DNA from: Cloeon dipterum
Taxonomy: Eukaryota > Arthropoda > Insecta > Ephemeroptera > Baetidae
Direction of reading: 5' to 3'
Length of the DNA stretch: 64,000 nucleotides
Assembly: GCF_949628265.1 (NCBI RefSeq)
Contig: NC_088787.1
Span: forward strand, 30,680,501 to 30,744,500
The position numbers and the translations under genes were made by a program. Positions 19,183 through 29,110 of the stretch are shown here, in pieces; within the stretch, counting starts at the first letter, position 1; the number at the start of each line of letters is the position of its first letter. The notes under the pieces are model-generated. The model ran no database searches, was not told the origin of the DNA, and saw only the letters and a program-made list of their open reading frames with translations.

Positions 19183-20957
19183 TCAGCTACTGAAGCTTTT
19201 GGGCTGCAAAAACGTGTAAGTCTTGGACAGCTGCCCCTTCAGCTTCGCCATTCTGGACATCTTGGCTTCTTTCCTCTCCTTAGCTGGCTTGCTGATGGAA
19301 GACGCAACCTGCAAATCAAAAGAAAAACTAAGCATTCCTTCTCATTTAATTTTAAAACTCAACCATCTTCTTCGCAGGAATGTCATCAGGAAAATCATCC
19401 TGAGGAGCAGGTTCAGCGTCTTCGTCCGCCCACCTGACGATTTTCAGCTGCACCTGAGGGTCAACATCGCCTGCAGAATCTTCGTCGTTGCAAGGGGTGC
19501 TGTAAATCTTCAGATGACAACTCTTGGTTGGAAGGTTGGCTTTGATCAGCGTGAGGGGCCGGTCTTCCTTGCCTGGGGAGTAATTCCATGTGCCAACCAG
19601 GGTGCCACGTACACCAGGTAGAGTCTCCTTTGGCTCAGGAGCACCTTTACGCTTCCTGCTGATCTTCATCGGCAGAGAGGCTTCTTTCTCCTCTTCAGAG
19701 GCTTTGGGTTCTTGGACCTCTGCTTCATCAGGCTCAGACAGCTCCGCCTCTTGGACCTGACTTTCTTCAGCAACAGGTTCTTTGTCTTCAGATGAAACGG
19801 GTTCTTCGGGTAAAGACTCCTATAACGCACATTAGTTTATTTAAAAATGATGATTTTATTAAAATTACTAGCATGGAAACCTTTCAAAATATCAAGTAAC
19901 TTTCATTAATTGTTTTCGTGATATTTAAAGAACTTGCTAAATTTTCAATTTATTGTCATTATTTTGAATCGAAACCTCCAAAGGTAAGTCATTAATATTT
20001 AAAAAGTCATGATAGAACTTATGTACCATCGGAACCTTTTGAGTGCGCGGCTTTCGACTTGCAGGGGACTTGCGCTTCCTGCTGAAGATATAATACTTGT
20101 CCTGCGCTTCCTACGCTTCTTCTGAGCTAGTCCATTAACAGGCCCAGTAGCAGTGACAGCTTCTTGGTCTTTCACAGTTGACGATTGTTCTGGCTCTCTG
20201 GAATTGAGCGCCATCATTACTTTTTTTATTTTTTTCTCTTCAAATTCAAATATCACTCTCACCCAACTGGCTCTTCATTAGTGGCTGCTGCCTCACTTTC
20301 GGCAGCTGGGGACAGGGCTTCAACTGGGCCAACCGCTTCTTCCACTGCCAAATTCGCAGTTTGCTTAGCTGTTTCCATGGGCTCTGCATGGATGGGAAAC
20401 TTTCGTTCATTGTGATGTTTGGTTTCAGGATCGTGTCCTGCTCCTTCCTTAACACCATCAGGTTGCAAGCCATCCATCATCTGCATTCCAGATTCACTAG
20501 CTAAAATAATAAATTCGATTTTACTTAAGGTGAATAATCTTTAAAACAATTGACATACATCCATCTGAACCAGACCTACTGTGCAAGATCAGGCTATCAT
20601 TGCCCACACACGAAACGTCCGACACCTCCACGTCGTCCAAGAGGGCCTCCATCCGATCATCCAGGTCGCTATCTTTGCTGTCTGAATTTTCAGGGTACAC
20701 GTTTGGCAGTACTCCTTCCTGGCCTGTGCTGCACTGCTTTGCTAACTATCCAATTCGCCAAAACTGAAACATCAAATCCTAGCAATATTCTCCAGATAAA
20801 AAATACCATGCTCTTTGAGCTTTTCGCCTAACGTCACAAGGGATCCCAGCATCCACTTCTCATTGTCAGATCCCTTAGTTTTCTGATTGTGAGCACTACT
20901 TGGTGTTGTTGCGAGCTGATTCTCTGTGCGGGCTGTCAAAAGCTTTCTTCGTGGAGT
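19183..20957 (-). CDS. Unrecognised acidic/basic nuclear-type protein, 5' end not found
   Basis: Six minus-strand exons: 20957-20807, 20741-20559, 20500-20263, 20197-20027, 19819-19364, 19308-19183, with GT..AG borders and phases that agree except inside the fourth exon. Visible pieces are ATTPSSAHNQKTKGSDNEKW and LGEKLKEH, an acidic block MEALLDDVEVSDVS, a basic cluster AQKKRRKRR, a second basic stretch RKRKSPASRKPRTQKVPM, an acidic PEEPVSSEDKEPVAEE region, then GVRGTLVGTWNYSPG..LTLIKANLPTKSCHLKIYSTP, and a lysine-rich tail ending in KSFSS. The basic and acidic blocks suggest a chromatin or nucleolar protein; I do not know the family. The upstream exon enters the fourth exon in a frame that gives KKRRKRRTSI, whereas the phase of the next exon requires the RKRKSPAS frame, so there is a frameshift, a missed tiny intron, or a sequence error near 20080-20120. 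The first exon abuts a LINE remnant and no start codon was found. Confidence 0.6.
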
Positions 20958-20959
20958 CT

Positions 20960-22580
20960 AACAAGCCGGTTCATGAATATCTCACATTTTGCATCACATA
21001 TGACTGCACTTCGTACACATCAGTCCAACTTTCCTCACTCAAATAGTCTGTTAATTTGTTAAAATTATGTTCTGAATGTTTTCTTGAGAAGCTAATTTCA
21101 TCTTGTCTCTTCTGTAAAGAAATGTCGAATTTAACTCTAACTGTTTTATGATCTGAGAATGGGACGACTTCAACGCAGAATTGGCTTTGATAGTCCAACG
21201 TTGTGAACACATGGTCAATTAACGCCATACTTGAGCTTAATTGCTTCTCTTGTTGCAATATTTTTATTAACCATAGGTGAAGATTGTAGTTTTCCATAAG
21301 TTTTTCAAGTTTCGTTCCGTTTGCATTTTTATTTAAAAGATCAATATTCAAATCTCCAATTATCATCAGTTCCTTGTTTGGGACCAGGAGAGTCTCAATG
21401 CAATCCTCTAAACAATCAAAAAAATTTTCCATCTGCACGTTTGTATTATTTTTCTCGTTGCTAGGTCGATAAATTGCCAACAAGGAGAATGTCAAGTCAC
21501 TTCCAACTTTAATTTCACATCATGTCGCTTCAAACTTCATTGCGACTGATTTCGTTTTAATATTTTTTATTGCTAGACTGGCTTCTGTGGATGCCAAGAC
21601 CAAAACTCCACCACGACTTTTGTTTTTTCTAGCAAAATAGTTGATAAGTTTGTAGCCTCTTATGCTGAATTCACCAATCTCTTCAAGACATTATCCAGTG
21701 CTCATTTAATATAATAATTGCCGGTTTCTCCATTCCCAGGCTCAACACATAGTCTTCAAATAAAGCATATAATTTGTAGAATTGTTCACTCCCTGGATGA
21801 TGTGTAGCATGATTCTTAGTTTCTCAGTGTTCTTCGTCATACTATTTTTTGTAGTGGTAACATCCGTGTCATCTTAATTTGCTGCGATCATCAGTTTTAT
21901 TTATGTTTTTTCTAGTTCTGTCTTGTTGCAGCAGTTTTTTCCTTTTGATTCAGCCGCAGCAACTGCTCTACTATTTATATTAGACCTAAAACCCAGCTTC
22001 TTCGGTGTCGGCCTGACTATCCTGGACAAGAACGTCTCGTGCAGTCCGCTCGTCACTGATACAATTGACTCAACAACAGAGGTGACTAAGTTATTCTCCA
22101 CAAATTCAGTGTTTGATTTCCTTACCCCCGAGTTGCAAGGTTGGCGGGGGGGTTTGGAAGAGTTTGACTTCGATGGGGGCAGCTGGGACAGGCTACCCCC
22201 ACCGGCAGAGCCTTGCACATGGCTATTTTGATCAGAAGTCACCTCACTTTCATCCGTATAGCTGTTACTTACATCTGAAATTAATGGCGCTTCGGCAGGA
22301 AGGATGTCACAGTCTTTATCAACCCTTACCTCGGTGGAGTAAGGTTACCAGGGGGGCGTGATGTGTGTATCAGGCAGGGGCGGCTGGGAAAGGCCACCCC
22401 CACTGGCAGAGCCTTTTAAAGTAGTTGACTTCCTTCTGAGCTCAAGAGTGTCATTCCAATTTCGCAGCCTCTTTCCTTTAGGTAACTGGGTTACTTTTTC
22501 TCGGTAATTATAGTGTGAGTTTTCAGATCCATCTTTCAGTTTTTGGAGACTTACCCCTTCCATAGGGGCGTGCTGGGGGG
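20960..22580 (-). mobile_element. Decayed non-LTR retrotransposon (LINE) 5' fragment
   Basis: Minus-strand frames at 22563-22345 and 22242-21901 look like ORF1-type sequence: both contain GSAxGGxLSQ-like repeats. They are followed by an APE-type endonuclease with in-frame stops (21800-21500) and then a clean frame at 21495-20971. The endonuclease shows SRGGVLVLA, LLAIYRPSNEKNN and GDLNIDLLNKN motifs. The reverse transcriptase is absent, so the copy is truncated at its 3' side, exactly next to the first exon of the neighbouring gene. An 11-G tract lies at 22575-22585. It is not competent to move. Confidence 0.75.
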
Positions 22581-22599
22581 GGGGGAGAATGCGTTTTAC

Positions 22600-22865
22600 T
22601 TTTTCGAGATGGAAATAAACCAGATCGATGCCTATTGCATATTGGAGAGTTATTTTTTGAGAATAAAAAATACGTATTGAAGGTTATGATCACAAACCAT
22701 TTTGGTTTCTGACTCCTTGCATTTTACCTTTTGCGATTGAAATAAATCGGATGCCTATTGCACATTGAAGAGTTATTTTTAATGACGAATAAATTATTGC
22801 GCAATCAAGGTTACGACATTGTTTGATCGCTTTCTGAGTTTCAATACACAGGAATTCCCATACCA
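22600..22865. repeat. Two tandem monomers upstream of the LINE fragment
   Basis: Two units of roughly 125 bp share GATGCCTATTGCA(T/C)ATTG, then AGAGTTATTTTT and an AAGGTTA(T/C)GA segment. They sit on the 5' side of the minus-strand LINE. Tandem 5' UTR monomers with promoter activity are known from several LINEs, so these may be such monomers. Confidence 0.5.
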
Positions 22866-23080
22866 CTACTTCCCCCTCTAATAAATTCGTTTGGTGAATG
22901 AGTATAAATAATATCTCAGTTTCTTTTCATCGTCACTCAGTTCACGTGATGGCTTTCAAGAAGACAACGTTTCCGAAACCGATGGTTTTGACTCATCTCG
23001 GTGAGCCGAGTAACGTGATATTAGATCACTTTTAGTGTGTCGGTAAAACGATAATATATTTTAAAATATAACCAGCCCGT

Positions 23081-23504
23081 TGGCTCGCATTGTTAAGGCA
23101 CTCTCAGGAGTGTCAAAGCAATGGGAGGTATTTGAGCTGTTTGGAGATCTAATACTGGCTACCCAATGTCAGAGATGGCAAAAAGTGGTTAGTTTAGTGA
23201 CTCGAATTGCTCAAATTGCTCGACGGGCTGGGAGGCGCACCGGCGCCGACTCGTTACTTGCTGGTTTGCACCTTTCCAGCATGCGTGATTTGGCTTCACG
23301 GGATGAATGTCTAGCATTTCAATGCAGTCCTCGGTGCAGAGGCAAGTGGCCCTTCAGTGGGCTGGGTCCCTGTGCGGCCTGGTGCGCCCATGTTATCGGT
23401 TCGCGGTGTTATTGGGACCCGGGTTTCAGCATTCGTGCTAGTGCAGTGCGCGCCCTTCCCGGTCCTCGGACGGACAAGGATAAAAAGAGCAAAAAAAACC
23501 TGAA
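23081..23504 (+). mobile_element. A-tailed retroposon, copy 1
   Basis: A 424-bp unit beginning TGGCTCGCATTGTTAAGG and ending GATAAAAAGAGC plus an A tract. An inverted second copy lies at 23776-24165 with the same start and the same A-rich end. Both carry a long open frame (up to about 150 codons, with SMRDLASRDECLAFQCSPRC), but it resembles no protein I know, and the A tail at one end suggests an RNA-derived, SINE-like unit or a processed copy of a non-coding RNA. This copy has about 36 bp more than the other, including a GCGCACCGGCGCC palindromic patch. Confidence 0.6.
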
Positions 23505-23775
23505 GTTGTGGACATCACACTACATATATTCTCTTATCTGATGGAGGAAACTTTAATGTGAAAACAAGTGCAAACAGTAAAAATAAATATAATGTTGCGA
23601 GAGTTAAAAGGTAGTTGTGATTTTCGTCGAACAGAATGTAAATATATTATGAAGAACGTGTGAAAAATGGAAGAAATTTCCCCTTATTGCACATTATTGC
23701 ATTAAAAACTTCCTGAATTATATGATATAGAGGGTCTATTTCATGAAAATCTATTCAGTTTTTAATCATATTCAA

Positions 23776-24165
23776 TTCAAGTTTTTTTTTTTGCTCTTTT
23801 TATCCCTGTACGAGGACCGGGAAGGGCGCGCACTGCACTAGCACGAATGCTGAAACCTGGGTCCCAACAACACCGCGAACGGATAACATGGGCGCACCAG
23901 GCCGCACAGGGACCCAGCCCACTCAAGGGCCACTTGCCTCCGCACCGAGGACTGCATTGAAACGCTAGACATTCGTCCCGTGAAGCCAAATCACGCATGC
24001 TGGAAATGTGCAAAGCAGCCCGTTGAGCAATTTGAGCAATTCGAGTCACTAAACTAACCACTTTTTGCCATTTCTGACATTGGGTAGCCAGTATTAGATC
24101 TCCGAACTGCTCAAATACCTCACATTGCTTTGACACTCCTGAGAGTGCCTTAACAATGCGAGCCA
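23776..24165 (-). mobile_element. A-tailed retroposon, copy 2 (inverted)
   Basis: The inverted partner of the unit at 23081-23504, with the A tract (T on the plus strand) at its inner end, so the two copies are tail to tail with about 270 bp between them. It lacks roughly 36 bp in the middle. Point differences are few by eye. A transcript crossing both would fold into a long hairpin. Confidence 0.6.
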
Positions 24166-24480
24166 TGTTAACCAGATATTCATTTCATGGGTATCATTTT
24201 CTTATTTGCACAAATTCTTGTTTTCACCTGGATGTTACCGACAAATGTAAATGTAGTTATTGTAATGCTGATCTGTATAGTATGTACCACATTCTTGATT
24301 GTCCTTTAAAACCTTTGACTTTAACCAAAGCTGCCTCATATAAATGCTGGAAATAGTTGTACGCCGTTGGCGTTTAATTAATATTCTATTCTAATCCAGT
24401 ATTTGTATTTTATATCCAGTATTTTGTATTTTATTGTTTTTAAATAAATTGTAATCTGCACTTTTTTTGTTTTTTTAATT
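24166..24480 (+). mobile_element. 3' end of a LINE (C-terminal Cys-rich tail)
   Basis: A plus-strand frame ending at 24356 contains RYSFHGYHF and then CKCSYCNADLYSMYHILDCP, the CxxC..H..C arrangement typical of the C-terminus of LINE polyproteins. It is followed by an AT-rich 3' UTR. The 5' side is cut off exactly at the end of the inverted retroposon copy, so this is a severely 5'-truncated insertion. Confidence 0.6.
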
Positions 24481-24577
24481 CTGTTAGTTGATTGGTTTGA
24501 CAGTGGTCAGTAGATATGGGCAGTGGTCGGTAGATAACCTTGTGACCATATATAGGATGGGCAATGGACCTTGTGAC

Positions 24578-26096
24578 TAGACATCAGAGCCAGCCGCGCC
24601 GCGCCGCGCCAGCCGACTCAGCCGGTCCTTTTCTCGAGCCGCCAGCCGCCGACCTTTTTAATCGGCTCAGCCGGCTGAGCCGCGCCAGCCACCCATAATT
24701 TTTATCTTTTCCATTTTTTCATTTCACGTGCCCCAAAGCTAAAAAAACCTTTGCGCCGTTCTCTGTTTCATGGAAATTTTTCTCAAGTAGTTCGTACTCA
24801 ATAAGTCGACTGTCTTAAAAAACGCTGTTTTTCTTGTGAGTTGCAAATTTATGTAACTCGCAACCGCATTTTTCCTCCGCAAAATCGCATTTTTTCGGGA
24901 AAAACCCCAATGTGCAAAAAACTGTTTAAAGCATTTTTACTGCAATTTTGAGCATTTTTTTTTAAAAACACGTGCATTTTTATGGAAAATTCTCATGATG
25001 GATAACCAAAAACAGGGATTTTTACAAAATCAGTATAAAAGCGACTGATGGTTTTTTCAGCTTTTTACTGCGTGAAATATGACTTTTTATGGGTTAAAAT
25101 CTGTTAAATGCGGGAGACCCCCAAAACTGGGGGTTTGTCGCCAGCTGATTTTTTGCGCATTTTGAAATTGGCGAACTCTGTTCGCAACGTGTTTTTCCAA
25201 TATGAAAACCGATTTCCCACCTAATTCGCTTCTTTCATCTTAAAATATCATTGTTCTTCATTCCTAAAATATAAACTTAAATTATGGCCATTTGAAAGGA
25301 AAAACAAAAATGTGATACAAAAAACTTAATTTTAACATAACTTTGTCGTCCATTTTATAGTAGCTTACCAGGGTTCCCCAATTTCGCAATGTGCAAAAAT
25401 TAACCACAATTTTTTGCGTATAATACCAGCGGGAAAATCCTCCAGATTTAGGTTTTTCTGCATTTTTTCGAAAAACCCTAATAAGGTCACATTTCGTGTC
25501 AAAAGTCAGAAATTTTGGAAAATTACGATGACTGTTGAGTGTTTAAATTTTCGGTCGTTCGGAGGAATTAACCCACCGATTTTTTAAAAATCCCTACTTT
25601 TGGTCATCCAGCATCATGAGCATTTTTGAAGTTCTATAAAAATGCATGTGATTCAGAAAAAATCGCAAAGTTTCATAAAAAAAACTCTAAAATATTTTTT
25701 AGCAATGTAGTTTGTCTTTACCGGAAAAATGCGGGTTTTTGCGATCGCTGCAGTTTACAGCGTGTTACGCATCGCTTAAGTTGTTAGTTGCGATTTTTGA
25801 GTTATGCAGTCTTAAAAAGCACATGAGCCGGCTGCAAGCCAGCCGCCAGCCGAGCCGATGAAATTTTGCCAGCCAGATGGGAATAAGCAAAAGCATATAT
25901 TATTTATTAAACATTTATACCTGCTTGAAATCCACAACCTTCAAAAGAGCAGACGTCACCATGAACGTAGCCGAATGCAATAGACCAATAACAAATTCGC
26001 CGTGACGCTGCCAAGATAAATCTTCAGTAAACCAAAAAGTCCGAGTATTTTCACTTCTGCGCGGCTCCAACCAAACTTGCTGACCGTTCAAAGTAA
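24578..26096 (+). repeat. Large inverted repeat, left arm
   Basis: The arm begins TAGACATCAGAGCCAGCCGC and runs 1,519 bp. Its reverse complement is the right arm at 27590-29110 (1,521 bp). Long segments compared by eye are identical except for small length changes in A/T tracts. The outer ends are GC-rich GCCAGC/GCCGC repeats (24590-24690), and a related GCCGGCTGCAAGCCAGCC block recurs near 25830-25870. The middle is AT-rich with repeated GCATTTTT and TTTTCGxxAAAAxCC themes. No transposase was seen. The shape fits a foldback-type or long-TIR element or a segmental palindrome. Confidence 0.85.
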
Positions 26097-26103
26097 GACC
26101 CAT
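25915..26103 (-). CDS. Small ORF or first exon spanning arm and spacer
   Basis: A 62-codon minus-strand frame begins MGLTLNGQQVWLEPRRSENT and ends VVDFKQV. Its ATG (context CACAATGG) is in the spacer; from about codon 3 it lies in the arm. On the same strand TATAAATA occurs at 26168-26175, about 65 nt upstream of the ATG, so it has a promoter of its own. The last codons coincide with a CAG|GTATAA donor, so it may be a first exon whose intron is the rest of the arm. The right arm repeats the frame without ATG or promoter. I do not recognise the protein. Confidence 0.4.
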   Translation of the reverse strand: MGLTLNGQQVWLEPRRSENTRTFWFTEDLSWQRHGEFVIGLLHSATFMVTSALLKVVDFKQV

Positions 26104-27589
26104 TGTGAGACTTTGGCCTGTAGGTGCAGACTGGAGGTGCTAAGCGGTTTTCCCAGGTAGGCAGCCTATTTATAGGAAGGGCGAAACTCGGCCTAGGACG
26201 TCCGTCAGGGTTGGCTGGCCGGCGCCAAAAGGTACGGGAGTTCCAAAAGTTTAGGACGCGTCATTTAGTTGTTATTTAAGGTGCTCGGCTAGAAACGCGT
26301 CTTTGGGAGCTGAATTCTTTTGGCTAGAGGCGCGTTTTATTTCTTGGAGTTCCCTCGGCGGAGTGGTTCAGCGCCGCCACAGTTGATCCATATTTTTTCA
26401 TTGGACTTGGTGTTCTTTGAAGAATAAAATTGATTATTAAAATTTATCCGTGCGCTGATTTTATTTGTCTGAGATTTCTGATTGTATTTTGCTTGTGCTA
26501 GTCTTCCTTGGAATTTAAAGAATTGTGATTTGGAGGAATATTGCTATTGAAAATTGCTAGCTTGGCTGGAGAAAGCCCACTTTAGAGTTGCAGGGGAAAT
26601 TCCTTGAATTTTATTCTAGCAACAGTATATAGGATATTAGGATGCCCATATATAGGATATCCATTGCCCATATATAGGCCGGATGCCCATATAGAGAGTG
26701 AAAGGGGGCTGGAATCGGCACTTATTAACTACTCATGATGAGTTTCTCGCTTTCAGGCCACCAATGTTAGCAAAACACTTACGCACTCTTGAATAGCGAC
26801 GCAAACAGTTTATGTTTCTATTCACACATGATATGGGACACCATTTCGCACATTTACAACATTCCTAAAACCTGCTGAGCTCATTTCGTCTGATAAAAGT
26901 TAATATGGAATTAATAAACCTACTAAAATAAATCTAAACCAACAACTTTAATGCAAAAGCTTCTGACTAAAAAGTAAAAAATAATCGTGTGGTTTTGCGT
27001 GGGGCATGAAAATGAAAATGTGTGTCTCATTGTCAGTTGATGTGACTGGTACTTTTGCCGTACAGCCAGTCAATGGTCACGAAAACACACTCGGTTTGCA
27101 ATTCACATTCATTGATGCAGCGGCCGGCGCGGTCGTCGCGGCGGTTTGTTTGTTTGCGATTCCGCCCGCCCAGCCGTTATATGACGTAAATGCGCCGCGC
27201 TTCTGTCTTAATGCACTGACCTAGCAGATTAAATTCTGCGCCGTAAACATATTCTAATCATAGAGTCGACTCGAATCTGACTTTCATACGGTTGCTACAA
27301 AATGAAGTTAAAGGTGAACTTTATTGTTTAGTTCGAGACAAAATTTCTTGTCTTAAAAGTATAAGCAAAGTTTGATAGGACTTGAGACGATTGACTTTTT
27401 TATTCTGTATAGAGCTTCAAATCTTCATGAGCACAGGTATTAAGCTTATTAAACCACACTTGAAACCGTCTTAAAGTGGCTAAAATCATCTAATTTGTTC
27501 AGTTTGGAATAAAACTTGTCTTCTATGATGAATTTCTCTTTTAAAAATAGACAATTATAACCGGGGTAGCGAACAAAATGTTGCTGAAT
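26097..27589. other. Spacer of the large inverted repeat
   Basis: 1,493 bp between the arms. The left third (26104-26640) starts TGTGAGAC, has TATTTATA, an AATAAAA-type site and a TCTAGCAACAG end, a layout like a solo LTR, but no target duplication was found. Next comes a cluster of CCCATATATAGG motifs at 26630-26695, also present once outside the left arm (24546-24557). The remainder, 26700-27589, is ordinary AT-rich sequence with a GC patch at 27115-27200. No convincing gene is seen. Confidence 0.45.
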
Positions 27590-29110
27590 TTACTTTGAAC
27601 GGTCAGCAAGTTTGGTTGGAGCCGCGCAGAAGTGAAAATACTCGGACTTTTTGGTTTACTGAAGATTTATCTTGGCAGCGTCACGGCGAATTTGTTATTG
27701 GTCTATTGCATTCGGCTACGTTCATGGTGACGTCTGCTCTTTTGAAGGTTGTGGATTTCAAGCAGGTATAAATGTTTAATAAATAATATATGCTTTTGCT
27801 TATTCCCATCTGGCTGGCAAAATTTCATCGGCTCGGCTGGCGGCTGGCTTGCAGCCGGCTCATGTGCTTTTTAAGACTGCATAACTCAAAAATCGCAACT
27901 AACAACTTAAGCGATGCGTAACACGCTGTAAACTGCAGCGATCGCAAAAACCCGCATTTTTCCGGTAAAGACAAACTACATTGCTAAAAAATATTTTAGA
28001 GTTTTTTTTATGAAACTTTGCGATTTTTTCTGAATCACATGCATTTTTATAGAACTTCAAAAATGCTCATGATGCTGGATGACCAAAAGTAGGGATTTTT
28101 AAAAAATCGGTGGGTTAATTCCTCCGAACGACCGAAAATTTAAACACTCAACAGTCATCGTAATTTTCCAAAATTTCTGACTTTTGACACGAAATGTGAC
28201 CTTATTAGGGTTTTTCGAAAAAATGCAGAAAAACCTAAATCTGGAGGATTTTCCCGCTGGTATTATACGCAAAAAATTGTGGTTAATTTTTGCACATTGC
28301 GAAATTGGGGAACCCTGGTAAGCTACTATAAAATGGACGACAAAGTTATGTTAAAATTAAGTTTTTTGTATCACATTTTTGTTTTTCCTTTCAAATGGCC
28401 ATAATTTAAGTTTATATTTTAGGAATGAAGAACAATGATATTTTAAGATGAAAGAAGCGAATTAGGTGGGAAATCGGTTTTCATATTGGAAAAACACGTT
28501 GCGAACAGAGTTCGCCAATTTCAAAATGCGCAAAAAATCAGCTGGCGACAAACCCCCAGTTTTGGGGGTCTCCCGCATTTAACAGATTTTAACCCATAAA
28601 AAGTCATATTTCACGCAGTAAAAAGCTGAAAAAACCATCAGTCGCTTTTATACTGATTTTGTAAAAATCCCTGTTTTTGGTTATCCATCATGAGAATTTT
28701 CCATAAAAATGCACGTGTTTTTTTAAAAAAAAATGCTCAAAATTGCAGTAAAAATGCTTTAAACAGTTTTTTGCACATTGGGGTTTTTCCCGAAAAAATG
28801 CGATTTTGCGGAGGAAAAATGCGGTTGCGAGTTACATAAATTTGCAACTCACAAGAAAAACAGCGTTTTTTAAGACAGTCGACTTATTGAGTACGAACTA
28901 CTTGAGAAAAATTTCCATGAAACAGAGAACGGCGCAAAGGTTTTTTTAGCTTTGGGGCACGTGAAATGAAAAAATGGAAAAGATAAAAATTATGGGTGGC
29001 TGGCGCGGCTCAGCCGGCTGAGCCGATTAAAAAGGTCGGCGGCTGGCGGCTCGAGAAAAGGACCGGCTGAGTCGGCTGGCGCGGCGCGGCGCGGCTGGCT
29101 CTGATGTCTA
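27590..29110 (-). repeat. Large inverted repeat, right arm
   Basis: Reverse complement of the left arm, ending ..GGCTGGCTCTGATGTCTA at 29110. The inner limit is where TACTTTGAACGGTCAGC stops matching the left arm. A promoterless copy of the small ORF lies at 27595-27773 (+). Outside the arms the flanks are unrelated, apart from the dinucleotide TA that ends both arms and could be a TA target site. Confidence 0.85.

Noticed and set aside
23080..23541. 153-codon frame in the retroposon as a real gene
   Set aside because: It lies in a repeated, A-tailed unit whose second copy is inverted nearby; treated as part of the element, not as a host gene.
24578..29110. hAT transposon with CAGAG ends
   Set aside because: CAGAGCC occurs near both ends, but the 8 bp outside are inverted, not direct, repeats, so the expected 8-bp target duplication is absent.
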